Origin: an uncultured Desulfobacterales bacterium
GTDB taxonomy: Bacteria > Desulfobacterota > Desulfobacteria > Desulfobacterales > JAFDCJ01
Reading direction: 5' to 3'
Assembly (NCBI GenBank): GCA_945787595.1
Contig: CALZJV010000123.1
Span: 1 to 13,231, forward strand
Length of the DNA: 13,231 bases
In this document: one piece after another, positions 6,487 to 13,231 of the stretch
How the letters are laid out: each line of letters opens with the position of its first letter
Numbering within the stretch: the stretch's first letter is position 1
Notes under the pieces: generated by a model
The model's input: the letters and a program-made list of their open reading frames with translations, nothing else
Databases searched by the model: none
What the model was told of the DNA's origin: nothing
Program-made: the position numbers and the translations under genes

Positions 6487-6557
6487 TAGTAAGATTATAG
6501 TTGAATCGTAAGGTTAAATATTCAAGTCGGCTTAATGAATAGAGGAGAAGCCTGATT

Positions 6558-7334
6558 GTGTCACCCCTACTAAAAATCGCTACCATTGAAACCCTTTATT
6601 ACGACCGCATCTACGCACTGCATGGGCTTTCGCTGGAAGTAAAAGAGAAAGAAATATTTACGGTCCTCGGACCCAACGGCGCCGGCAAAACGACGTTGTT
6701 GAAAACCATCGCCGGTCTGCTCAAAGATCAGCCCAAAAAAGGCACCATCCAGTTTTTGGGAAAACGTATTCATCGGCTGGCACCGGAGCGGATTGCACGC
6801 CTGGGAATCGTCTATGTCCCCGAAGACCGGGGATTGTTCCGGGAGCTGACAGTGCAGGAAAACCTGGAGTTGGGCTGCTGGGGCCGGAAGGACTCTCAGC
6901 TGCAGGATGACTTCGACTTTATCTACGAGCTTTTCCCGATTCTTAAAGAACGTGCCGACCAGGAGTCGGAAACCCTCTCCGGCGGTGAGCAGCAGATGCT
7001 GGCCATGGCCCGGGCCATGCTGCGTCGGCCAAAGCTCCTTATGCTCGATGAGCCCTCCCTGGGTTTGGCCCCCAAAGTTGCGCGCCAGGTCTATGACGCC
7101 CTGTTGAAAATCAGCCAGGCCGGGACAACGATTCTGCTGGTGGAGCAAAATGCCAAACTGGCTCTGGGTATCGCCACCTTCGGCTATATCATGGAATCCG
7201 GCCGAATCGTACTCGAAGGAACACCCCAGGAACTTCAAGAAAACGAGGATGTGCAGGAGCTTTACCTCGGTGTTGGCAAGGAGACCACCTCTCCCAAAGG
7301 CTGGCGGCTCTATAAAAAAAGGAGGACATGGTAA
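6558..7334 (+). CDS. livF: ABC transporter ATPase, LivF family, with basic C-terminal tail
   Basis: Second ATPase of the importer, 258 residues, starting at GTG with AGAGGAG (6541-6547) upstream. Walker A is GPNGAGKTT (38-46), the signature LSGGEQQ is complete (140-146), and Walker B is LLMLDEP (160-166). As is normal for LivF, the Q-loop region reads VPEDR (87-91) and the switch residue is Gln in LLVEQN (193-198). After the usual family end (YLGVG, about 240) there is an 18-residue tail rich in Lys and Arg (GWRLYKKRRTW at the end). I recall similar basic tails on LivF proteins encoded just before acyl-CoA synthetases. Its TAA stop overlaps the preferred ATG of the next gene by one base. Confidence 0.93.
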   Translation: MSPLLKIATIETLYYDRIYALHGLSLEVKEKEIFTVLGPNGAGKTTLLKTIAGLLKDQPKKGTIQFLGKRIHRLAPERIARLGIVYVPEDRGLFRELTVQENLELGCWGRKDSQLQDDFDFIYELFPILKERADQESETLSGGEQQMLAMARAMLRRPKLLMLDEPSLGLAPKVARQVYDALLKISQAGTTILLVEQNAKLALGIATFGYIMESGRIVLEGTPQELQENEDVQELYLGVGKETTSPKGWRLYKKRRTW

Positions 7335-9136
7335 TGGGGATCAATGCGGCCACTTTCCCCCACCTGTTTTTTCAACAGGTTAACACCCAACGCAATCGAA
7401 TTGCCCTGCGGCGCAAAGAATTCGGTATCTGGAACCGAATCACCTGGGATGAATATGGCAAAATGGTCAAGAAAACCTCTGCCGGGTTGATTCGTGCCGG
7501 ACTTCAAGCCGCTGACCGGGTGGCAATTCTCGGAGATAATCGACCCGAGTGGCTCGTGTGTCATCTGGCGAGCATGGCTATCGGTTGTGTGACCTGCGGC
7601 GTGTACTCCACAAATGCTCCGGAACAGGTCGCCTACGTAGTGGGACACTCGGAATCCAAACTCCTTTTTGTCGAGAATGAAGAGCAGGTAGATAAAGTTC
7701 TACAGATTTATAACGATCTGGAGCAGCTAAAGAAGGTGGTCGTTTGGGATCCGAAAGGCCTCTGGGGCTTTACCCATGAAGGTATCATGTTTTACGACGA
7801 GTTTCTCGAACAAGGCAACGCTTATCTCAAGGATTGCCCCACCTGTGTCACGGAACGCTTGGATGCCATAAGTCCCCAGGACACCGCCATGATGATCTAT
7901 ACCTCGGGGACCACCGGTCGGCCCAAAGGGGCAATGATCAGCCACAATAATATTCTGAGTCTTACAGATTCCTTTACCCAGGCGGTTGCTTTCCAACCGG
8001 ATGATGAATTGTTGTCTTATCTGCCGCTGGCCCATATTTATGAAAATCTCCTTTCCGTATTCCAGGCAATTCATAGCGGCGGAACCGTCAATTTTGTTGA
8101 AAGTATGGACACCTTGCCCCTCAATCTGCGGGAAGTATCGCCGACCATTTTTGCCAGTGTTCCCCGAATCTGGGAAAAATTCATGTCTATGATTGAAATC
8201 CGGATGTCGGATTCGACCATGGTCAAACGGGCTTTTTATCGCCTGGCGGTGCGGGTCGGTTTACGATATGTACGCACGCAAAAAAATTCCAGCCAGCGGA
8301 TTCTCTGGGGCCTGGCCTACTGGCCGCTTTACTTTCTGGTGTTCTACCATCTAAAACGGCAACTGGGACTTGAACGGGTGCGCTATGGTGTTTGCGGGGC
8401 TGCCCCAGCCTCGCCGGAGCTTTTTGAATTCTACAATGCCCTGGGCGTCCCGTTAAGGGAAGGATACGGCCAAACGGAATCCACCGGTGTCATCGCGATT
8501 CAAGGGATTGATTACCCGCGTTTAGGATATGTCGGCGAGCCCCTTCCGGGGGTAGACGTCAAAATTGCTGAGGATGGTGAAATTCTGGCAAAAGGTCAAA
8601 ACGTATTTCAAGGCTATTTTAAAAATCCGGAACTGACTTCGCAAACCATTAAAGACGGATGGCTGCATACCGGAGATGTCGGCGCGCTGGAGGACGGATA
8701 TCTTAAAATTATAGACCGCAAAAAAGATATCATCATTACAGCGGGAGGCAAAAACATTACCCCGGCGTTCATCGAAAACAAGCTGAAATTCAGCTCGTAT
8801 ATTCAGGATGCAGTCGTTATCGGCGATCGTCGCAAATTCCTGACCGCACTAATATTGATCGACGAAGACAATGTCACCAAGTATGCCCAAGACAACCGGA
8901 TTCCGTTTACCACCTTTGCCGACCTGACCCAAAATGACGAGATACAGAAACTGATTCATCACGAAGTACAGAAAATGAATAAAAACCTATCCAATGTCGA
9001 AACCATCAAAAAGTTCGCTTTGCTGCCCAGACGATTTTATGAAGAAGACGGCGATGTGACGCCCACCAAAAAAGTCAAACGGGCATTTCTGGAAAAACGT
9101 TATGCAGATATGATCGATAATCTGTATAAAAGATAG
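7334..9136 (+). CDS. AMP-forming long-chain-type acyl-CoA synthetase
   Basis: Activates a carboxylic acid to its acyl-CoA through an acyl-adenylate, in the cytoplasm or at the inner membrane. All family motifs are present: the ATP-binding loop YTSGTTGRPKG (189-199), EGYGQTES (376-383), GWLHTGD (442-448), and DRKKDII followed by GGKNITP (461-477). The C-terminal lysine region is PTKKVKR. At 600 residues it fits the bacterial long-chain (FadD15-like) group. An ATG at 7328 is possible, but GGAGG (7321-7325) is correctly spaced only for 7334, which overlaps the livF stop (TAATG), a sign of coupled translation. Its place inside a liv operon suggests that it activates the acid that the transporter brings in. 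Chain length and aromatic versus aliphatic preference cannot be read from sequence. Confidence 0.92.
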   Translation: MGINAATFPHLFFQQVNTQRNRIALRRKEFGIWNRITWDEYGKMVKKTSAGLIRAGLQAADRVAILGDNRPEWLVCHLASMAIGCVTCGVYSTNAPEQVAYVVGHSESKLLFVENEEQVDKVLQIYNDLEQLKKVVVWDPKGLWGFTHEGIMFYDEFLEQGNAYLKDCPTCVTERLDAISPQDTAMMIYTSGTTGRPKGAMISHNNILSLTDSFTQAVAFQPDDELLSYLPLAHIYENLLSVFQAIHSGGTVNFVESMDTLPLNLREVSPTIFASVPRIWEKFMSMIEIRMSDSTMVKRAFYRLAVRVGLRYVRTQKNSSQRILWGLAYWPLYFLVFYHLKRQLGLERVRYGVCGAAPASPELFEFYNALGVPLREGYGQTESTGVIAIQGIDYPRLGYVGEPLPGVDVKIAEDGEILAKGQNVFQGYFKNPELTSQTIKDGWLHTGDVGALEDGYLKIIDRKKDIIITAGGKNITPAFIENKLKFSSYIQDAVVIGDRRKFLTALILIDEDNVTKYAQDNRIPFTTFADLTQNDEIQKLIHHEVQKMNKNLSNVETIKKFALLPRRFYEEDGDVTPTKKVKRAFLEKRYADMIDNLYKR

Positions 9137-9275
9137 AGGACAGAGAACAGAAGACAGATGACAGATGACGAATCAGAATCTTCAGCCCTTATTGTCGAAT
9201 CTGCACTCTAAGCGTTCGAGTGGGGCAACTTCATCCTGCTATCTGGCCTCTGACTTCTGTCATCTGACATCTGGA
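9137..9275. repeat. inverted repeat of 'cagatgac' words
   Basis: CAGATGACAGATGAC (9155-9169) and GTCATCTGACATCTG (9259-9273) are inverted copies with one mismatch in 15. The left side starts as runs of GACAGA and AACAGA words right after the synthetase stop codon; the right side holds their complements. The element occupies most of the 214-base gap before livM. No gene is visible in it. Confidence 0.7.
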
Positions 9276-9350
9276 AAGAAGAACAACGACCGATCCACGA
9301 TTGATAATGAGATAGTATCGAACAGTTGACATCACTCGAAAGTAGAAAGT

Positions 9351-10331
9351 ATGGACCTCATTGAAAGTTATAAGGAAGAACTCCAGCTCATCCGCAAACC
9401 ATGGACCCGGGTCTGGGTGGGTACCTTTGTGCTCTGCCTGCTCCTGCTGCCGTGGTTTGTTCCGGAACACATTACCTATATTGTCACCATTATATTTATT
9501 TACAGCATCGGTATTCAGGGCCAGAATCTTCTCATCGGATATACCGGTCAAATATCCTTCGGCCAGGCCGGCTTTCTGGCTATCGGTGCCTTTACCTTCG
9601 GTCACCTGAATCAATGGGGTGTTCCCTGGCCGCTGGGTATCCTTGTTGCAGGTCTGGTGGCGGGAGCTTTCGGCATTCTGGTCGGATTTCCTTCTTTACG
9701 CCTCAAGGGACCTTATCTGGCCATCGTAACGATGGGCTTCGGCATTGCCGTCTATCAGATTTTCGTCAATTCCGAAGTACTTTCCGGTGGGCGCATGGGG
9801 CTGATGATCAACAAATTAACTCCCCTCTTTGATATGCCCTCCGTCACGTTTAATTATTATTTTAACTTTTTGATCGCACTGGCGTTAACCCTGCTGTCCT
9901 ATAATATTATCTCTTCATATATGGGACGCGCCTTTATTGCCATTCGCGACAATGATATCGCGGCGGAAGTCATCGGTGTCAATTTAACCCGCTATAAACT
10001 GCTCTCCTTTGCCATCAGCTCCTTTTACACCGGGATTCAGGGAGGGCTATACGGTCTTTTTCTGGGATATCTCGAGCCCAATATGTTTACCTTCATGGAA
10101 TCGATTACCCTGTTTGTTGCGGTTATCATTGGCGGTTTAGCGTCGATTGAAGGATCGATCATGGGAGCGGCCTTTGTGATTTTGGTGCCTCAGGTATTTA
10201 GCAATCTCAGAGAGATGGTACCGGTTGTCTTCGGCGTTACGATTCTTCTGGTGTTGATTTTCGAACCGTTGGGGTTAAACGGCCGCTGGCTGAAAATGAG
10301 GTTGTATTTTCGCAACTGGCCGTTTCGATAG
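9351..10331 (+). CDS. livM: branched-chain amino acid-type ABC transporter permease, LivM family
   Basis: Channel subunit of the plus-strand importer, 326 residues with about ten membrane segments. Diagnostic segments are GYTGQISFGQAGF (63-75), PSLRLKGPYLAI (114-125) and the ATPase-docking loop GRAFIAIRDNDIAAEVIGV (192-210). The C-terminal NWPFR resembles the LLWPF end of the other LivM in the window. The ATG has only a weak AGAAAG upstream. It follows the synthetase by 214 bases and precedes livH by 232 bases; both gaps are taken up by palindromic repeats rather than by clear promoters, so co-transcription with livK-livG-livF is likely. Confidence 0.92.
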   Translation: MDLIESYKEELQLIRKPWTRVWVGTFVLCLLLLPWFVPEHITYIVTIIFIYSIGIQGQNLLIGYTGQISFGQAGFLAIGAFTFGHLNQWGVPWPLGILVAGLVAGAFGILVGFPSLRLKGPYLAIVTMGFGIAVYQIFVNSEVLSGGRMGLMINKLTPLFDMPSVTFNYYFNFLIALALTLLSYNIISSYMGRAFIAIRDNDIAAEVIGVNLTRYKLLSFAISSFYTGIQGGLYGLFLGYLEPNMFTFMESITLFVAVIIGGLASIEGSIMGAAFVILVPQVFSNLREMVPVVFGVTILLVLIFEPLGLNGRWLKMRLYFRNWPFR

Positions 10332-10415
10332 AGATTATTCAGGGCTTGGTGGGGTCAGCGCCTCTGATTGTAGCAGTTAGATTGTTGCTGAGCGTTTTAT
10401 TAATAGATCCTCGGA

Positions 10416-10486
10416 ACTGGATACTCGATTCTCGATAATTGATTGCCAGACATGATACTTTTCTCATCGAGTATCGAACATCCAGT
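10416..10486. repeat. inverted repeat of 'atactcga' words
   Basis: Arms ACTGGATACTCGATTCTCGA (from 10416, running to 10437) and 10465-10486 are inverted copies with 18 of 22 positions matching. Both are made of degenerate GATACTCGA/CTGGATA words. The element lies in the livM-livH gap and has no coding frame. Confidence 0.65.
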
Positions 10487-10532
10487 ATCTTTTATCGTGT
10501 AAGTGAACCAGTTCTTCAGTCTAAATTTCGAT

Positions 10533-10548
10533 TAAACCTCGAGGTTTA
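10533..10548. promoter_or_regulatory. perfect 16-bp palindrome upstream of livH
   Basis: TAAACCTCGAGGTTTA is a perfect palindrome ending at the edge of the livH ribosome binding site (AAGGAG, 10550-10555). The half-site resembles the preceding TAAATTTCGA (10522-10531). It could be an operator or a small hairpin affecting translation of livH. Confidence 0.4.
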
Positions 10549-10563
10549 GAAGGAGCTCCACCT

Positions 10564-11445
10564 ATGTCAAATTTTTTTCAATATCTGGTTTCCGGACTTT
10601 CAACCGGCAGTATCTATGCCTTGGTGGCCCTGGGGCTTGCGCTGATATATCGGTCGACCCGAATTTTGAACTTTGCCCACGGCGATATCACCACGGCGGG
10701 TACTTTTTTTGCGTTTATGTTGATCGGATTCGAGCTTCCCTTTGCCGTCACCTTTGTGCTGGCCCTTCTGTTTGGGGCCGGCCTGGCAATGGCTTTTTAT
10801 TTCTGTGTCCTGATTCCAGCCCAGCGTCGCGAAGCCAGCCAGCTCAGCCAGATCATTCTGACCCTGGGACTCGGCTTGATCCTGCAGGGGTTGGTCGCCT
10901 ATTTCGGGGGCACCGAACCGCAGTCGTTTCCGTTTCCGTTGTCGGATATAACGACTTACAGCTTCGGTTCCGTGATCATCAGCCAGTTGAGTCTCGGAAC
11001 CATTGGCATTGGCCTGTTTGTTTGTTTACTGCTGTATTTACTGGTCCAAAAAACACGTCTGGGTCTGGCCATGCGGGGAACTTCCGAAAACCTGCCGGCT
11101 GCTCAGACCATGGGTATTCCCACCCGGCAGATTCTGGCACTAAGCTGGGGGTTGGCAGCCCTATTAGGAGTTCTGGCCGGCCTGTTTCTGGCGCCGAGCT
11201 ATTTGCTGGATCCATTCTTTATGTTGGAGCCTTTCCTGAAAGGTTTTGCAGCGGCCATTTTAGGGGGGCTGAACAGTTTGCCCGGAGCTGTTGTCGGAGG
11301 CCTGATTTTGGGTGTATCCGAAAGCCTGGCCGGCGGTTATATCTCCGTGGCGTTTAAAAACACCCTTGCATTTCTGATTATCATTCTGGTTTTGCTGGTT
11401 AGAGCGGAAGGTCTGTTGGGCAAGGAGTTTAAGGAAAGGGTTTAG
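10564..11445 (+). CDS. livH: branched-chain amino acid-type ABC transporter permease, LivH family
   Basis: Second channel subunit of the plus-strand importer, 293 residues with about eight membrane segments. LivH marks are STGSIYALVALGLALIYR (13-30), the canonical ILNFAHGDI (34-42) and the coupling loop GLAMRGTSENLPAAQTMGI (167-185). The start is set by AAGGAG 8 bases upstream. It is the last transporter gene of the operon: the next gene is a Pal-type lipoprotein with its own promoter. No clear hairpin terminator follows the stop. It differs from the left-hand LivH, which lacks the NFAHG form, so the two operons are not a recent duplication. Confidence 0.92.
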   Translation: MSNFFQYLVSGLSTGSIYALVALGLALIYRSTRILNFAHGDITTAGTFFAFMLIGFELPFAVTFVLALLFGAGLAMAFYFCVLIPAQRREASQLSQIILTLGLGLILQGLVAYFGGTEPQSFPFPLSDITTYSFGSVIISQLSLGTIGIGLFVCLLLYLLVQKTRLGLAMRGTSENLPAAQTMGIPTRQILALSWGLAALLGVLAGLFLAPSYLLDPFFMLEPFLKGFAAAILGGLNSLPGAVVGGLILGVSESLAGGYISVAFKNTLAFLIIILVLLVRAEGLLGKEFKERV

Positions 11446-11548
11446 GGCGGGTTGCGGAATTCCCATTCAATGCCTCACTTCTTTTCATTTAATTTGACCT
11501 CGATTTAGGTATCATAATCACTCAGGTTATGCCACCTGCCAGCATATT

Positions 11549-11577
11549 TTGACAAATCATCGGACATGATATATAAA
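11549..11577 (+). promoter_or_regulatory. consensus sigma-70 promoter of the lipoprotein gene
   Basis: TTGACA (11549-11554) and TATAAA (11572-11577) are spaced by exactly 17 bases, the best sigma-70 match in the window. Transcription would start near 11584, giving a leader of about 105 bases. This separates the gene from the transporter operon upstream. Confidence 0.65.
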
Positions 11578-11688
11578 ATCAGTTGATTGAAAAACTTAAA
11601 TTCAACAGAAAAAAAGGCATTTGAAACCAAAATTAATTTTTATTCATCAAAGGCGATAAAAAAATTCTGGAAAGAAGGAGAGCATGTG

Positions 11689-12279
11689 ATGCAAAAACAT
11701 CGGATAGTCACGGCCCTGGCGCTTGCGGTATTGGTAATCTGTTTCGCCGCTGCATGTACCAAATCAAAAATAAGCTCAACACCCGCAGCACCGACGGCCG
11801 CTGAGGAAGAAGCAGCCAGAAGGGCCGCAGAGGAAGCACGACAAAGAGAATTGGCACGACAAAAGGCCCTGGCTGAAGAAAATCTAGCAGAAGAAAGCCT
11901 CAGCCAGAGAACGGCCCCAGAGGGCACAGAGGCCAATAAAACCCAATTTGAAAATGAAGACGTTTACTTCGAGTTCGACAGTGTCCACTTAACACCGGAA
12001 GCTCAGGCAATATTAATTAAAAAGGGGAAATGGCTGCGAGGGAATCCCGCAGCAACGGTCATAATAGAGGGGCACTGCGATAACCGCGGAACCAACGAAT
12101 ACAATCTCGCTCTGGGAGAAGGTCGTGCCCAAAGTGCCAAAACTTTTTTAGTAGATCTGGGAATTGACATCTCAAGACTAGAAATCATAAGCTATGGTGA
12201 GGAGCGGCCCTTAGACCCCCTGCAAACAGAAAGTGCCTGGGCAAAAAACAGACGCGCCCACTTTGTAATTGATGAGTGA
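11689..12279 (+). CDS. pal: peptidoglycan-associated lipoprotein (Pal, OmpA C-terminal domain)
   Basis: Outer-membrane lipoprotein that binds peptidoglycan non-covalently and in the Tol-Pal system ties the envelope together. It has 196 residues: a signal peptide with lipobox-like FAAAC and lipidated Cys23 followed by Thr (no inner-membrane retention Asp); an Ala/Glu/Arg-rich, probably helical linker (36-75); then the OmpA-like domain (about 91-196). Pal motifs are VYFEFDS (92-98), [10 protein letters not shown] (126-135), [14 protein letters not shown] (138-151) and SYGEERP (168-174). Asp131 and Arg146 occupy the diaminopimelate-binding positions known in OmpA. GAAGGAG at 11674-11680 sets the ATG at 11689; an upstream TTG at 11587 has no signal peptide behind it. 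No tolQRAB genes are adjacent in the window. The lipobox is imperfect (Ala at -3). Confidence 0.9.
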   Translation: MQKHRIVTALALAVLVICFAAACTKSKISSTPAAPTAAEEEAARRAAEEARQRELARQKALAEENLAEESLSQRTAPEGTEANKTQFENEDVYFEFDSVHLTPEAQAILIKKGKWLRGNPAATVIIEGHCDNRGTNEYNLALGEGRAQSAKTFLVDLGIDISRLEIISYGEERPLDPLQTESAWAKNRRAHFVIDE

Positions 12280-12313
12280 AAAATCCTGGCCCAGCTTCCG
12301 TCGCGACTCCGTC

Positions 12314-12377
12314 CTGTAGGGACTACGCCCCGGCGGGTAGGGCTTACAGGCCGGCTTCCGGCTCGTAGAGCCTACAG
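12314..12377. repeat. compound hairpin element between pal and the glycosyltransferase
   Basis: Outer arms CTGTAGGGACTACG (12314-12327) and CGTAGAGCCTACAG (12364-12377) pair at 12 of 14. Within them sit perfect mini-hairpins GTAG-GGA-CTAC, GCCGG-CTT-CCGGC and GGCTC-GTA-GAGCC. The stretch CTCCG-N-CC-NN-TAGGG followed by CTACGCCCCGG-N-GGG also occurs at 6367-6404, so this is a repeated intergenic element. It could also act as the transcription end of pal, although no T run follows. Confidence 0.65.
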
Positions 12378-12417
12378 CTCGGAGAGAGGGTGAACCAGGT
12401 TTTCAATGTTAGAATAA

Positions 12418-13231
12418 ATGCCAATAAACCGCATAGCCTATTTTGTTTCGCCCCATGGTTTTGGTCACGCCGCCCGGGCTGCCGCGGTGATGGAGACCCT
12501 CTCGGAACGTGACCGAGGGTTTCAGTTCGAAATTTTCACCACGGTGCCGTCCTGGTTTTTCCAGGATTCCGTGTCCCGATATCGGTCTCGTGCAAAAAAA
12601 TGCCTTTCAGGCTGACATCAAAGATACCCTGCGCGCATTAAATGATTTCTTTCCGCCGCAACCAGCGCTGACTGGAGAAATCGCTGAAAAGATTAGCACC
12701 TTAAATTGTGTTTTAATTATTTGCGAAATTGCCCCCCTGGGCATCCTAGTCGCAAAAGAAGCCCGAATCCCATCCATCCTGGTGGAAAATTTTACCTGGG
12801 ATTGGATCTATCAGCAATACGCTGTCTCTGATAACCGCATCAAACAACACATCGATTATTTACAACCCATCTTCAATGCTGTAGATTATCATATACAAAC
12901 GGAACCGGTATGCAGCCGCAAGTCGGCAGACCTGATAACCGCTCCGGTAAGCCGAAAAATCAAAACGAACGGCGCTGAAATCAGAAAGCGCCTGGGATTA
13001 CCTGCGGACGGCAAAATGGTGCTGATTACCACAGGCGGCATACCTCAAAGCTACGGCTTCCTGGAGAAGCTCAACCATCTAAGGGAAATCACATTTGTTT
13101 TGCCGGGGGCAGGCGCGGCTATGAAAATGGTCGATAATTTGATCATCCTGCCCCATCGTTCTGATTTTTACCATCCGGATCTGGTCAATGCCGCCGATGC
13201 AGTCATAGGAAAGGTCGGATACAGTACTCTA
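12418..13231 (+). pseudogene. GT-B-type glycosyltransferase-like gene, frame-broken and cut by the window edge
   Basis: The first frame (12418-12615) opens with RIAYFVSPHGFGHAARAAAV; the HGFGHA-x-R pattern is the N-terminal nucleotide-sugar-glycosyltransferase-type motif seen in MurG-like proteins and the N-terminal domain of L-arabinokinase. Homology continues to about FFQDSVS (12576), then the meaningful frame shifts. From about 12575-12578 a second frame is open without a stop to the window end (218 codons): DIGLVQK, SILVENFTWDWIY, DYHIQTEPVC, ITTGGIPQ, VLPGAG, and VIGKVGYSTL at the edge. From memory, relatives have roughly ten more residues between these parts, so a deletion of 3n+2 bases is likely. 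No ribosome binding site is clear at 12418. It is either a real pseudogene or an assembly error. Confidence 0.75.

Noticed and set aside
7193..7198. LivF Gln in place of the switch His and Glu in the Q-loop region as defects
   Set aside because: These substitutions (VPE and VEQN) are normal for the LivF family.
6570..7238. 222-codon minus-strand open frame opposite livF
   Set aside because: It is the complement of a gene with complete ATPase motifs and has no credible start context.
9326..9331. TTGACA just before livM as a promoter
   Set aside because: A -10 box at the proper distance would overlap the livM start codon, and no TATAAT-like sequence is there.
11587..11688. TTG start adding 34 residues to the Pal protein
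   Set aside because: It would bury the lipoprotein signal peptide internally and starts right at the predicted transcription start; the ATG at 11689 has a well-placed GAAGGAG.

Overview
The window looks like chromosome of a sulfate-reducer-type Desulfobacterota (formerly Deltaproteobacteria). This rests on a moderate GC content, a liv-type ABC transporter operon with an acyl-CoA synthetase inside it, and intergenic gaps filled with short 'repeated word' palindromes that I associate with those genomes. It is an inference from style, not from a phylogenetic marker.

Layout. Left third, minus strand: a transport operon read right to left, livH-type permease (2713-3597), livM-type permease (1539-2582) and a periplasmic binding protein (277-1446), with no ATPase genes in the window. 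Next comes a divergent intergenic region of about 800 bp (3598-4393). It carries promoters in both directions and, between them, a compact orphan unit: an extended -10 promoter (3896-3920) followed about 60 bases later by a strong rho-independent terminator (3977-4007), with no convincing gene inside. Plus strand, 4394-11445: a complete HAAT-type transporter operon in the order binding protein, LivG ATPase, LivF ATPase, long-chain-type acyl-CoA synthetase, LivM permease, LivH permease. Then a Pal/OmpA-type lipoprotein with its own consensus promoter (11689-12279). Last is a GT-B-like glycosyltransferase gene (12418 to the window end) that changes frame near 12575 and continues past the edge.

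How the genes fit together. Each transporter would use a periplasmic binding protein to deliver a small carboxylate-type ligand (branched-chain amino acid, aromatic or aliphatic acid) to a LivH/LivM channel powered by LivG/LivF. Two permease and binding-protein sets flank one ATPase pair, so the ATPases may serve both. The acyl-CoA synthetase, translationally coupled to livF, suggests that the imported ligand of the plus-strand system is an organic acid that is activated to its CoA thioester on arrival.

Most of the window is ordinary transport metabolism. The parts worth a second look are the orphan promoter-terminator unit, the family of palindromic intergenic elements, and the frame-broken glycosyltransferase.
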